NCBI GenBank assembly: GCA_047967505.1 | Contig: CM106539.1 | DNA length: 64,000 nucleotides | Source of the DNA: Dipteris shenzhenensis | Lineage: Eukaryota; Polypodiophyta; Polypodiopsida; Gleicheniales | Direction: 5' to 3' (one strand) | In this document: one piece after another, positions 11,290 through 22,445 of the stretch | Layout: each line of letters starts with the position of its first letter | Numbering within the stretch: position 1 is the stretch's first letter | Position numbers and translations under genes: made by a program | The notes under the pieces: generated by a model | Seen by the model: only the letters and a program-made list of their open reading frames with translations | What the model was told of the DNA's origin: nothing | Database searches by the model: none

Positions 11290-12395
11290 TGTGCAAGCTT
11301 CTCCTCCAAATTCCAAAGAGCGCAACATCAGACAAAGTCGAACCGTGGTACAAAATTTTCGTCCGTCAACGGAGGTTCATTCTGTTTGTATTTCCGTCAA
11401 CGGAGGTTCATTCTGTCTGTATTTCTGAACGATGATGTGGCGTCTCTCCCGGTTCTGTAACGTGCAATCTGCGCACGTTTCGCAAGCTTCTGTGTTTTTC
11501 TATTTCGCAAATGCCTGCAAGTTCCCGTTCTATTTCATTGCAAGTGTTAATCCTGTGTTCTTTTGTCGCTAGAAATGGTGCAAGTCACGAGTGCATTCTT
11601 TCAATACTTCATGAATTCGAGAAACTTCTCAGATTTCTATTCGAAAAAGGTCATTAAAACACAGCACGATGTTGCTTCCAAGCTCTGAGCCAAAACTTGA
11701 ATCTAAACACTAGAGACCCACATGCATCACGTTAGAGCGGAGAGCTACAACCACTGCCCCATCTTCTGTCAGAATGAGGTGCTAGAAGAAGGTAGTAGAC
11801 TCTGACCAACATGATTCGGGGGAGCTTGAGTTTGTTTGGCGAAGTCTCGCAATCTTGGTAAGAAGCAATCAACTTGCAAGCATTACTTGCACCAAATCAA
11901 AAGGTAGAGGCACCAATATGAATCAAGGCGCTTCAGGCGTTCAAATTGCGCAAGTAGGTTGAAGGATAACTCTTGCTCTAGAAATTCCCAGGTGATCCAT
12001 ACCACAACAGAGAATTCGTCAACAAGTAGCAACGATCAAAAGCGAGATCTTTCACTCAGATTTAGCATCACAGATTTATTTTTTATCAAGCCATCAATCT
12101 TAGTCCTCTTCATCATCAAAGTCGTGAATAGTTCGCGCGTTGGCCTCAGATCTTGAGTTGCGCCTTCATTTTGACCTTCGTCACGTTTTGTCGGAATGTT
12201 CGCTGAGAGAAGATGGCCTTGCTTGAACATGTGACTCACCCCTGCCTATCCATCGCCAGCGTTCAAGATATCAGGACGGGCAGCCACTTCGACTCTAGTT
12301 TTTATAAAGTCTTGATAGTTTTTGGGGGGGGGAGTTGGCGAGCCAGTCTCCCTTGTCGCTCGTTTGTCCTGTGCAAAGTCTCATAAATCCCTTCG
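11290..12395. other. transposon interior, no gene recognised
   Basis: I see no coding region here. A ~31-bp unit containing CGTCAACGGAGGTTCATTCT is duplicated at about 11363-11425. Short open frames show no recognisable domains. Some of this sequence may belong to the captured fragment or its introns. Confidence 0.4.
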
Positions 12396-12450
12396 TTCAC
12401 TAGTTTCGCTGGCGAAACTAGTTTCGCCAGCGAAACTAGTGTTCACTAGT
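12396..12450. repeat. two further copies of the TTTCGC-nn-GCGAAA palindrome
   Basis: CTAGTTTCGC-TG-GCGAAACTAG is directly followed by TTTCGC-CA-GCGAAACTAGTGTTCACTAGTG-type sequence. This is the same motif and linker as the main array but 2 kb closer to the methyltransferase gene, so the motif flanks the captured protease fragment on both sides. Confidence 0.8.
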
Positions 12451-12454
12451 GTTC

Positions 12455-12640
12455 ACTCAGTCCTTCCTCTTCCTCTTCATCACTCAGTCCTTCCTCTCTC
12501 TCCCTCCATACTCCCTTCATCACTCGTCCTTCCTCTTCCTCCATGCTCCCTTCATCACTCGGTCCTTCCTCTCTCTCCATGCTCCCTTCATCACTCGTCC
12601 TTCCTGTCTCTCTCCTTCCCTCTCCCTCCAAGGCTCGCTT
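12455..12640. repeat. pyrimidine-rich minisatellite, ~45-bp units
   Basis: Units built from CATCACTC(A/G)GTCCTTCC, TCTCTCTCC and ATGCTCCCTT repeat about four times. Apparent reading frames on both strands are low-complexity Ser/Leu or Glu/Gly runs. It lies in the probable promoter or leader of the downstream gene. Confidence 0.7.
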
Positions 12641-13057
12641 CCACCTATCTCTCCATCCACGCTAACCACCAAGGCTCCTTTTCACCTGTCTCTCTGTCCA
12701 AGCTAATCAACAACGCAAAGAAATTAATCAACGCTAGTTCTTTTTTCGCCAACGCTAGTCCTTCTTGTCTCTCTTTTTTCGCTTCTCCACTCACTTCCTT
12801 ACGCTTCTGTTGTTGTGGCTTCCTTACGCTTCTCCACTCACCATAGCCTTAGCTTCCTTACGCTTCTTTTTTGGGAATCAGTCTGAATTTCCATGCTTTC
12901 TTCTGTTCAGCTGAATTTCTCCCGTGCCTTCACTCTGTCATTTTTCAGATGGTTACACTCTGTCATTTTTCATTTAATCATTTCAAAGATGGTTTCACTA
13001 TGTCATTTATTTGTTTTTCTTCTTGTGCAGGTGAGCTTATTGAAAGTTGTGCAACAA

Positions 13058-16000
13058 ATGCCTCCAGTAAGTTTGGATTCTTTTTCTTTTTCTAGTTGCA
13101 TTTCACCTTTGCATTTTTGCAAATCTTGTAATTGAGTTCTTCAAATGTGTAGAGAAAGAAACGTGATGTGTCTAGTCCTATCACAAGGAAAGGTGGCAAA
13201 AGGAAGAAGCAAGAGTCAGAGGTCAAGAATGAACTGAAGGAGCTTGAGCAAGTTGACATTGAAAATGATATTGAGGATCCTGAGGACAACAAGGATAAAA
13301 CTATAGATGAACCATCCAACAAAGTAGGAGTTAAAGATGATGTGGAGGATATCATTCCAGAGTGTGTTGAGAGACCTTCAGGTGCAGATATTTTAGAGCT
13401 TCTTACAGTAACTAAAGAAATTCCACCTCCTCGAATTCCCTTGTGTCGTTGTCTCATAAACCCAGTTGTGCGTCAAATTAGGAATGATTTGACCATTTTG
13501 AAAAGAGCATTTGAAATAGAGGGATACATTCCGACAAAAGGATCTTTTATTCTATCTATCAAAATGCCTGATGGGTCTTCGAAGGATGTTGATGATGTCA
13601 CAAGAGAACGTTGGGACAAGAATTGGAGCTTAGTTAATGATGAGTTTGAATCAGAGATAATTGGCACACCATGGAGCTTTCTATCAAACAAAATGTTCTT
13701 CGTGTGGGAAGGAAATCATCGTACAGCATCTTGGATGGAAAGCATAGAAGAGCTTTACACAAATATCAAGTCTAGACACATTAGAGTGCAAGCTCAAGTT
13801 ATTGAACCGGAAGCAAAGGATGAGCTTAAGCTTGTTGCTGCTCTGCAAAGATTTAACTTGTAAGCCTTGTTGTTTATGTTTTCTATATTGAGATGGTAAG
13901 TGCTTGTAAATGAAACCAATTTTGATCCATTTAAGTCAATGGTTGCAGGCTTAATGAAGATGCAATTGTTGTTACTAATCTCAAGGATTATTTGTACCAC
14001 ACAAGCACACTCGTATCTTGTGATGCTCAATATTTTACTCAGGATTTTAGTGAGGAGGAGAAAAAAGCTATTGAGTTGGCAAGACAGAAAGAGATTGGAA
14101 GTGGACGAAGGGTGTGGTATCCCCTCACCCAAACTATTCTTGGGAGGATGGTATTTGCTGTAAGTATTAGTTCTTTAGTTTATATATTTTCTTTTTTTGT
14201 GACTTTGCTTTGTGTTCCAATAACATTATGATGAGATTATCTGTTTATGTTGAAAGGGGAAATGGAAATCAGATTTTGAGGCTCAATGCAAGAAATTGCA
14301 TTCTTCCATGCCAAAGGATGAGAGAGAGTCCAAGATTCATGAGATTAAAAAGACTGTGGGAGCAACATATCGAAGAAAAATTACACGGGTAAGTTTTCAA
14401 TTTACCAAATTTTGTATTTATAGATCACAAATTTGAATTTGTAGTCCACAAAATTCTACGTTTTATATCTCAGATATTTGAATTTATAGTTTGCAAATTT
14501 GAATTTATAGTTTTCAAATTCTAATTTTACAACTCATAAACCATAATATATGATTTGAAAATTATAAATCTATAGTTACAACTTGCAAATTTTTAGTTTG
14601 TACTTTGAAAACCTTAATATATGGTTTGTTGTGTGTATCAAAGTCTCTTCTAAAACTTTACTATTTGGCAGATGCTTTCAATAGTCAATCCTTCCCATGG
14701 CAAGGAGTGGTTTAATATCCTTTGGAATTTACCATTTGAGGATACATCAATGAAGATCACTTTGGAGAAGCTTTACCAAGTATCAATTGCAACCTGTTCC
14801 AAGGCAAAGCAACTATCTATTCTTTCTCTTCTTGGTGCAGATGACAATCTAAAGGAGAGTTATGGGATGCCTATGACTGACCATGGTTTCATACCTTGGC
14901 TTGCAAAAGAAGTATGGATGGACCATGTGTTGGCAGATGCTGGGCGATTGCTTGACCAAGTGATGAAATCATCAAGCATTGAGGGTGCAGCTACACTTCC
15001 AGACAGTCCTTCTATTCTGGAATACTTTGATGGCATTATAGTGAGACACAGGCCTTTTTTGTTTGAGCCTTTTGCTTCATTGATGACAGTTGCTGTTGTT
15101 CCATCTAAGCAAGTTGATCTTACAAATGCCAGCAGACGATTGGTTTACAGGTGCGTTTTGGCTTTCGTTTTCAATTGAAAGATATCTTTGTAATACCTTG
15201 CATTCTCTTATATTATCCTAAAAATCATTTAGGTATCTCCATTATCTGGCTGCAAATAAGAGTCTTAAGGTGGTACCATCCATTTGCAAGGCTTGGACTA
15301 TGCTTGCACCTGCTACTTATTGCATGTACACCTCTCATATTTTTAGAGAGAATAAGCATAAGGATGGTCATATATTGCTTACGGAGTGGGAAAGGAAGCA
15401 CTGCCCTTGGTGGATCGAGATGAAGGCTGGAACATGTATCGAGGAAGAGAAGGAAACTTATGATCGCCATTTAAAAGGTGAGTGCAAGTCAAACTCGGGT
15501 TCGTCGGGCAACATGGATGAGGCACAAAAGAAGAGGCTTGAAGAGGAGCAAAAAGCAATAGTAGAAAAGCAAAAGGCAAGTCATGTGACTCCAAATAACA
15601 AACGAGGTGGAAGACCTAAACCAACGGGCACTTCTAACACAGGTCTATTTTCTTATAACTCTTTCTTTCATGTTTCAAAGTGATTAGAAGCTTCCTACAA
15701 ATTTAATTTAGGATTCTTTGTTATTGTAGACAATGATCCACGAAAGGAGGAGTCTCTTCTTAGCAAGAAAGTGTGTAATACGGATATGGTTTATGTTCCT
15801 TTGTCCACTTTCTCATCATTTGCAACTCGTATCTCACAAGAGAACTACAAAGTTTGGGAGTATGATTATGTATCACTTGGAAAAGAAGTTAAGCAATACA
15901 AGTATGATGGGGCTTTTCAAATCATAAGAAATTTTTACCATGAACTTGGTGGCATGAAGAAGTCACGCAATGGAAAAAATGCTGCATGGAGTGTGGATTT

Positions 16001-16922
16001 TTGCTTGATTGACCTTCCTACAGGATCAATAGTGAGTGGAATCAAGGGTGGAATCCCTGGATGGAACATTCTAAATGAGGAGCATATCTCATGCTCACTT
16101 GCTATTGCTTCATCTGTGATGGATGATTATGGATGGACATTGGTGATGTGTTCACCTGTATCCACTTCATTCGTTGAGCGTTTGGCAAGACAAATGAGAC
16201 TAGAGGTTTCTTGTAGGTGAGCAATATATCACAGTTGATAATGTCTGTTTATGTGAATTGCATTCAGCTATTGGTATCTTATAGTTAGTACTACATGTAG
16301 ATGGATCGTGGAGACGGGAGATTGCATTGATGTTGCGGATAATGTTGGCTTTGGTGTCAAGGTATGTCATTTGGCTATTTACATGATTGTCATGTTCTTG
16401 TTTGTTCGTATTTTAGTATTCTCCATTAACTTTTTCAATCTATGTTTTATGTAGATTACTGCCTTTCAAATCCTATTGTTCTCTAGGATTGGCAAGAAGG
16501 CACATCACTATCTTGATAGGGCAAATAAAGTTTCCCAATCCCTTAAGGTGTGCATGGACAATTATTTCATCACTCATTACTTGCCTTCAAGTGTACGGTG
16601 CATAAAAGAGGGAAAGGGTGGACAGTGGCGTGGTGGGTTGGAGAAGAGTAGCTCCATGATGTTGATGTTCATGGAGTTGTTGTGTCCGATTGGAGGCTCT
16701 GTGCTTGAGCTTGGTGCAGGTACAGCACCTGGGATGAAAGCAGCAATTCACTCAGGACGTCCATGCATGGCAGTGGACAATGACAAAGAGATTTGCACAG
16801 GATACTTAGAAGGCATGCTTAGAGACAACTTCACAGAGGCAGGGCCTTCAAGTGTGAATCAAGCAGTCCTCATGATAGATGATGAGGAGACAGACTATGA
16901 CTTTGATGCACCTCTTGATTAG
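13058..16922 (+). CDS. ParB-like / N4-N6 DNA methyltransferase-like protein, 9 exons
   Basis: Exons: 13058-13066, 13153-13859, 13949-14159, 14257-14388, 14672-15150, 15233-15642, 15730-16216, 16301-16361, 16455-16922. All eight introns (82-283 bp) are GT-AG and the joined frame is open for 987 residues. The N-terminus is basic, then acidic. A ParB-like domain (about 95-215) has LINPVVR (106-112 region) and the signature box EGNHR at 189-193. A coiled-coil-like run is near 607-627 and an AT-hook-like GGRPKP near 638. The C-terminus resembles a beta-class amino-methyltransferase in motif order: DLPTG at 744-748 where DPPY is expected, then LELGAGTAPG at 916-925 (SAM loop) and VDND at 939-942. 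ParB-methyltransferase combinations are known from phages. The tiny first exon is chosen because it gives ATG and a clean donor. Catalytic activity is doubtful because DPPY is altered. Confidence 0.75.
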
Positions 16923-16994
16923 TGAGAAATTTATCTGATCTATGTGTATAATTTAAGCATGGTTAGATATTGACTAATTGAGCTTAGTGTTCTG

Positions 16995-17114
16995 CCTTGC
17001 TATGCAGAAGATGTGGCTACCCAAATGGCAGGAGATAGCACATTCGATTATGAGTTGGTGGAGAGGCATCATGGGCATCTAGACTACATAGATGACTTGG
17101 CTGATGAGGTCTAG
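16995..17114 (+). other. possible extra 3' exon of the methyltransferase gene
   Basis: After an acceptor-like TTGCTATGCAG ending near 17008, an open frame of about 35 codons rich in Asp and Glu (DYELVE, DYIDDLADEV) ends in TAG at 17112-17114. The preceding exon ends in its own stop at 16920-16922. I found no donor that joins the two without making a stop codon, so this may be an alternative exon or decayed coding sequence. Confidence 0.3.
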
Positions 17115-17742
17115 AGAGCATGTCCTGGCTTTTTATGGATTGATGCAAAACTTAATTTCTCATGTTTTCATTATCATCTCATGTAGACCTGGTTTCTTAT
17201 GGATGGATAGCCATTACCTTCTTATGCAAACCTTAACTTCTTATGGATTGATAGATTATGGCTTCTGAATCATGTGATTTTAATGGTCTTTGACCTAATA
17301 ATATGAACATGTCATAGTTGTTTTGGAAATGTATGGCAAGTTGTAATTTTTAGGTTTGAATTTTTAGGTGAATTCATAGTTTACATCTTTGATTGTTAAA
17401 ATATATATCCATCCCTCTATTGAGTTTCGAAAGACTAAAAACAAATAATTGTTGGCAATCTCACAAGCTTGAGGGGAGGTATTAATAAGCATATCTACTT
17501 AAAAGTGAACAATGCCACTAGTCCTAATTTTGTTGGCATGTTGAGGCTTATAGAAAATACAATGAATGTGCAAATATAATACACACAATTGCATCATGAG
17601 AGCATTCAAACCAAGGGTATATGTCTTTGGCTCTTTGTACCTTGGTACATGCATGCAGCTAATATGAGAGCTGTCGATTGAGGTTTTTAAAAAAAGATAT
17701 TCCATAAAAAAACATTCATTCAAGTATAACTCCATTGAGTGT
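17115..17742. other. 3' flank of the methyltransferase gene
   Basis: AT-rich, no gene. It has a small internal repetition of CTTATGGAT(T/G)GATAG (three times at 17150-17250). The transposon's right end probably lies here or in the next interval, but no terminal repeat could be matched with the left side. Confidence 0.4.
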
Positions 17743-18200
17743 TGCTCGGATAATCCGCTCAAGGGTTTCCGCTCATAATATGTACGCACCCTTGGTCCGC
17801 CATATCCACTTTGTTGCACGATGCTCTACTTTCCCTTATATGTGTGCGTGTGTGTTTGTTTTTATATAGCTCATTTTCCCTCTTTATTAATCATATGGAA
17901 TTAATTTCTCTTTATTTTCTTTAATGGCCCTTTTTCTTTTTACTTATGTCTACATTTTTTAATCATTTATTTTTACACAAGCTTTCTTTGTAACACACAC
18001 TCACTTCCGCTGCTATTTTCTTTTTTCTTTTTTCTTTTAAAAACATTTCTAAACCCTACGATTTTTTACATTCTAAACCCTAAAGTCCCTCTAACCATAA
18101 TTCTTTTTGCTAGATTAATAACTAAAATTTGAAGCTTTTTATGGAGATTTACCAAAATTCGAGCAACTGCGTTCGAGCGAGGTGATGGTTCGAGCAAGGA
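17743..18200. repeat. segment bounded by GCTC-type and GAGC-type motif clusters
   Basis: The left edge carries TTGCTCGGATAA, CCGCTCAAGGG, CCGCTCATAA. The right edge carries TTCGAGCAA, TTCGAGCGAGG, TTCGAGCAAGG, so the edges are loosely inverted (spacing conserved, identity perhaps 60%). The left edge matches 4942-4990 in direct orientation. It could be a terminal region of the large transposon or a small non-autonomous relative. Confidence 0.35.
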
Positions 18201-19245
18201 ATTTCATAACTTTTGACATTCTAGTGTGATGTTTTATGTTCAAAAAGTAGCATTCATTGCTTACTTTTACAGTTGTTGTACTACCCATGATATTGTGAGT
18301 AATCAATTGTCTTATAGACAAATAACAATTTCTGAAAATGTTTGGCAATGTTTTTCAAGGGTCAACGAAGGAGGGGTGGAAGAAAGGGGTCAAAGTATGT
18401 GTTTTTCTTGTGCAATGTCCATTTTCAAGGCAAAAAAATAATGGGAGGAGGAGCCTCCCTAGAGGCTGCAATATCACGGCCTCTTGGGAGGCTCTTCTTA
18501 CCAATTTTATTTGGGCCATAACTGGTCAATTGGATTCCAAATATGGTCATGTTTGTAGTCAAAATGATCGGAATGATATGAATGAATACATTTATCATGT
18601 TAAAGTGTCAAAATCCTAGATCTTTAGAAAGCTTATACTTATCTTTGTTTCATGAGAGTCAGACCTTATCAAACTCTATATTTAATTATGACCATGGATT
18701 TTTCTCATATAGAGTCTGGGTCCTTAGTTTCCTCCCTCCATCCTAGAGGTGCATACATGGTCAAGGACATATGAAGGTGATCCATATTTAGTTAGCATCA
18801 TCATGGTCATAAGGTGATCAATAATTTATTAGCTCCATAGTTTAAACATTTTATTCATGTGATCATTTTGTGTACAAAATGGATCAAATCACGTCGATAG
18901 CATGCTATATTGTTCTAACATATAGTGTATTTGGATGTTGGTAGTTAAGTGGACCCTGACCTCGAAGCCTGGACTACCTGATGGATTCGACATTTTTGTA
19001 CTACTTATTTGCTTAAAGTCTATAAACTCGATATAAAGAAAAATTCTTTTGCCAATCCTCCGATTTTTTGGTTAAAAAAAAAACATTTTGGATTACAATA
19101 TTGTCAAAGGGTACATCAATTTTCTTTTCTTTATATTTTTCAACCAGTGCCTTTTATAATTATCCAAATGATTGAATTATTTGTATGGTTCATTTATTGA
19201 TGGGATTATTAAATCTAAACACACATTTTGTTATGCTACCCCGAC
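18201..19245. other. non-coding, no feature recognised
   Basis: No open frame with a recognisable domain. The 18500-18580 part (CCATAACTGG, CCAAATATGGTCAT, ATGATCGGAA) weakly resembles 4425-4480 (ACATAACTTT, CCAAATATAGTCAT, TTGATCGGAA), which suggests a dispersed old repeat on both sides of the large transposon. Confidence 0.35.
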
Positions 19246-19247
19246 AA

Positions 19248-19775
19248 TGTGACCCCCTCCCCCTCGCCCCCTCACCCAACCCTTCCCTCTTCTCCTATCT
19301 TTTAAATTTAAAAAAAAAATTCGCCCTCCCCCTTCCCCCTTTTCTATGGTAAAATGCTTGCTTCTGCGATAGTGCGAGAGACTCCCTCCCCTCTCTCCTT
19401 CCCTTCCCTCTCCCTCTATCCCTTCCCTCTCCCCTCTCCCCTCTCCTCTCTCTTCCCCTTCGCCTCCTGCCCCCCCCTCTATTTATCTCTCTCTCTCTCC
19501 TCCCCTCCCCTCCCCTCTCCATCTTCTCTTTCATCCCCTCTACCCCCTTGCTCTCTCTCTCTCTCTCTCTCCCCTCCCCTCCCCTCTCCCTCTTCTCTTT
19601 TGTCCCCTCCGCCCCCCTTGCTCTCTCTCTCTCTCTCTCTCTCTCGCCCCCCCTCCCCTCCCTCTTCCCATTTCCTTCTTTCCTTTCCCGTCTCTTTCCC
19701 TCTCTATTCCATCTCTCCCCCCCTTCCCCTTCCTTTTCCGTCTTTCCCTCTCTCTCCCCCTCCATCAAGATGCGT
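19248..19775. repeat. polypyrimidine low-complexity tract
   Basis: Over 500 bp of almost pure C/T on the plus strand contain (CT)n runs at 19487-19498, 19550-19570 and 19620-19645. A ~77-bp unit (CCCCTCCCCTCCCCTCTCC then CTTCTCTTT) is duplicated. Reading frames on either strand are compositional artefacts. Confidence 0.85.
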
Positions 19776-20340
19776 CATTTGAAGGTGTGTGCTTCAGTCA
19801 CTACAAACACATCTTTAAAAACCTTTGTAAGTATTACAAGGTGATTGTTGACACCATTAGAAAGTTCTTCGAGATTTCACTGCGGTTGCTTTCTGAAACT
19901 TTGAAAGGTGTTTATTGGCACCATTATTAAGTCTTGGATATTTTAGGGATCCAAAACTTTGAAAGGAGTTTATTAACACTAGTAGTAAGTATTGGAGATT
20001 TTAGTAAGTTTGTGACTGTTGGGTTAGTTGAAATTGGTGAGACTCAAAAAGAGAGATGGCATCCTCTAGCGATGGCGGTAGGGATAGGGCACCCCTTACC
20101 GATGGCAGGGACAAGGCCTCCCCCAGTGATGGTGGCAGAGATGGGGGGAGCTCACCCTGCTAAAGTAATCCCCCTCTTCTCTAATGAAGTAGAGTTGCTC
20201 GCTTTGAATCATGAATTTAACAGTAAGATAGACCTCATCATGCAAGATCTTGATCGAACCAAAGAAAATGCAAAAGATAGTACAACAACAGGCTTCTCAT
20301 TCCAAGTGGAGGACAGTGACATGCAAAATGCCGGTCGTTG
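19776..20340. other. unassigned sequence next to gypsy remnant
   Basis: A plus-strand frame of 135 codons (19934-20341) has no recognised domain. A repeated GATGGCGGTAGGGAT / GATGGCAGGGACAAGG / GATGGTGGCAGAGAT pattern occurs at 20070-20150. It may be decayed transposon coding sequence; no call is made. Confidence 0.3.
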
Positions 20341-21744
20341 ACCATCTACTACCTTGATTCAAGTGGAGGAATGCCTTGTGCATTTCAAATTCAACTTCTT
20401 TATGATACGGGGCACCATGATATTACATGCAGCTCCCCCATCAACACACACACTTTTGATATGGCAATTATCTATGATGACATCTATTGTATGCGGGTGC
20501 CGATCAACTTCTTCAGAGATAGAAGAAATCTCCCATACCTTTCCCTTTTTCTTGCTCCTCCTTGTCGAGAGACCTTGCTGCATCTCACGTCTCACCTTAG
20601 GGCTTAATGCTATTAGTTGAGGAAGCGTGATGCTCAAAGACTAATGAGCAAGGTCCTGAACGATCGAATAGTCTTCTTGCCCTGAATCAATAGGAAAATT
20701 CGAGGGTGACCACTTACTCCTGCGAGATCTTTTAGTCTTTTCTATTGGTGGGTGTGCCATCTCAACATCTGAGGGCTGTGAGAAGGACACCTTCTTCCTG
20801 GGGAGGCCCGTCCACGGTTTGGAGAGGGTTCGAGGTGGTATGACTTCTCTTCCCGAGGTTAAGGACCTCTACGTCAGAATCCTCAGGGCCTGATTCACCC
20901 TTGGAATATTGGGACATTCGACCCTGCTGGTGGCACTCGTAGCACACAACATTGGCACGTTCACTTGGAGGGCGATTGGCTTGATTTCTGATGCCCACCA
21001 TCTCAAGCCGAAGATCATTTAGGGCCTTGGCAAAGTCATTGACTCCGGGCTCTTTAGTAGGAGGGGCCGGGGGAGTAGGAAGGAGGAGGGCTCATGGTCG
21101 AGGCTAGGGAAATCTTCCAGGCGAGGGTGAGGATATACAACATGTTGAGGCTAAGCATCTAAGGGAGGACCATACATTTGAGGTGGAGGCAGTGGATACA
21201 TCCCTTAGGGGGGGTGGGGGTATGCCCCTGAGTTGGACCCCCCAGGTTGTCGTTGCAAGAATTGAGGGGGTTGCAGAGGGAGAACCATCTTCTTTGAAGC
21301 GGGGTTAGACTGAACTTTATCAAACTTTTGAGCAATCTCTTGTGCTAGCACCATGGTCTCTGGATTCTCCCATTTAAGCTTGAGGCACAATTCATCACTT
21401 GCTCCTATTACAAGGTAGCCCAGCACATGCTGAGTCATTCCAGCTCGAAATTCGATGTTGTCCTCCTACGTGGCAATTAAATGGTCCAGGAGCACGGTCG
21501 CTCAATCCACTTCTTTGCCGAAATACTCAATCATAGCTGCTGTCAACCTTGGCCAACTTTGGCGAACATCCTCGGCTTGCTTCTCATACCACACTTGAGC
21601 CAAACCCTCTAGAAATGTGGGAAGAACCAACAACCATCTATCTTCGGTAAGAAAGTTGAGAGAAACACAATGGCGCTTGAAGGCCACAAGATACTCATTT
21701 GGATTTTCTTCAACCTGACCACAGAACACAGGATTGTCAGCCAT
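20341..21744 (-). pseudogene. Ty3/gypsy gag-protease remnant
   Basis: Reading leftward from 21744, the gag-like part begins MADNPVFCGQ and contains the motif region around TFLEGLAQVWYEK typical of the retrotransposon gag domain. A zinc-knuckle-like CYECHQQGRMSQYSK follows near 20940, with the His and last Cys lost. At 20637-20359 a retropepsin-like segment has VCVDGGAACNIM, where the DGG stands for the catalytic D-T/S-G. Frameshifts and stops separate the pieces, so it is inactive. No LTR or priming site was found nearby. The gypsy assignment is fairly sure, the lineage is not. Confidence 0.65.
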
Positions 21745-22329
21745 GCTTGGAAAATCGAAAAGAGAGAGGCAAAATGAGGCTTATCTATTTGTAAACAATG
21801 GAAAGAGGTAGCTTGAACTGAAAATCAGGTGAAGATACATCCACAAAGCACACACAGGCAGGGTAGGGTGTGACTGGTGTATTGTGAAATGCTATATGGG
21901 AAGAATCTTCAGCATATAATAGCTCATATACAATCTTAAAAGGACCAAACCTTATTGGTCCAGGCATGATATTGCATCCATCTTTATAGGCGAGGGTTAG
22001 AGACATGGCATTGCATGAAGTTGTTCATCAAGGAAAACAAGAATGCCATGACAAATGTCAATAGTTGGAGAGCTTGCACATCACCTTCAGCTTCTTCCAG
22101 TTCTTGTAGTCACCATGTTATTTCTTCAAGGGGTGTGCGGTTTGGCATCCTTATTTTGAGCAATGTCCTTAAGGACCTTTTTGATGATGTTCTGAAGTCA
22201 GTAAACTCGTATCAAATATGCACAACACTTAGTTTCACGATGACCACAACCTTTGCATTCCTTACAAATGATCACCCTCATTTGTGGCTAGCGCCTTTGT
22301 TGAGGCGAGGTTTCCACTCGTTTTATACA
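21745..22329. other. sequence between two gypsy remnants
   Basis: No domain recognised. A minus-strand frame at 22006-21785 (73 codons) could be a leader or a fragment of pol 3' sequence. It may contain a decayed LTR between two elements, but I cannot delimit one. Confidence 0.3.
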
Positions 22330-22445
22330 TGATTGAAGTACAAGCTTCACATGCCAAGAAATCATCAACTAAATTTTGAGTTCGAGGGATATGCTGAATT
22401 TTTACCTCTTCAAATTGTTTGCAAAGTTCCAATGCTTGTTGATGT

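Larger units (their letters stand above)
8739..13057. promoter_or_regulatory. divergent intergenic region between transposase and ParB-methyltransferase genes
   Basis: Both genes must be transcribed outward from this 4.3-kb interval. It holds, left to right: a purine-rich block (8739-8866), hexanucleotide repeats, the palindrome array, ~106-bp tandem repeats, a captured protease fragment, undetermined sequence, two more palindromes, a pyrimidine minisatellite and the probable 5' leader of the methyltransferase gene. A pyrimidine tract followed by TTGTGCAG near 13023-13030 could be an acceptor ending a leader intron. Promoter positions cannot be fixed. Confidence 0.4.
5457..17114. mobile_element. 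autonomous MULE-like DNA transposon with ParB-methyltransferase gene (ends unresolved)
   Basis: The span covers two intact, divergently transcribed intron-containing genes: a transposase (minus, 8738 to 5457) and a ParB/DNA-methyltransferase-like protein (plus, 13058 to 16922). The 4.3-kb gap between them is packed with palindromes and a captured host gene fragment. MULE-type elements are known to capture host fragments and usually end in terminal inverted repeats with 8-11-bp target duplications. I could not identify such termini. GCTC/GAGC clusters at 4003-5038 and 17743-18200 are candidates. The limits given are the outer gene limits, so the true element is longer. That the two genes belong to one element is inferred from head-to-head layout, intactness and the isolated palindrome near 4361. 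Confidence 0.6.

Noticed and set aside
12322-12846. 174-codon Ser/Leu/Pro frame as a protein gene
   Set aside because: It crosses a G run, a palindrome and a pyrimidine minisatellite and has no domain; it is probably leader or promoter DNA.
4942-17790. GCTC-rich direct repeats as LTRs of one giant element
   Set aside because: Similarity is limited to about 50 bp, with no primer-binding site or polypurine tract, and the enclosed genes belong to a DNA transposon.
19295-19844. Long Glu/Arg/Gly and Ser/Pro/Leu open frames
   Set aside because: They lie in a polypyrimidine tract and are compositional artefacts; no start context or domain.
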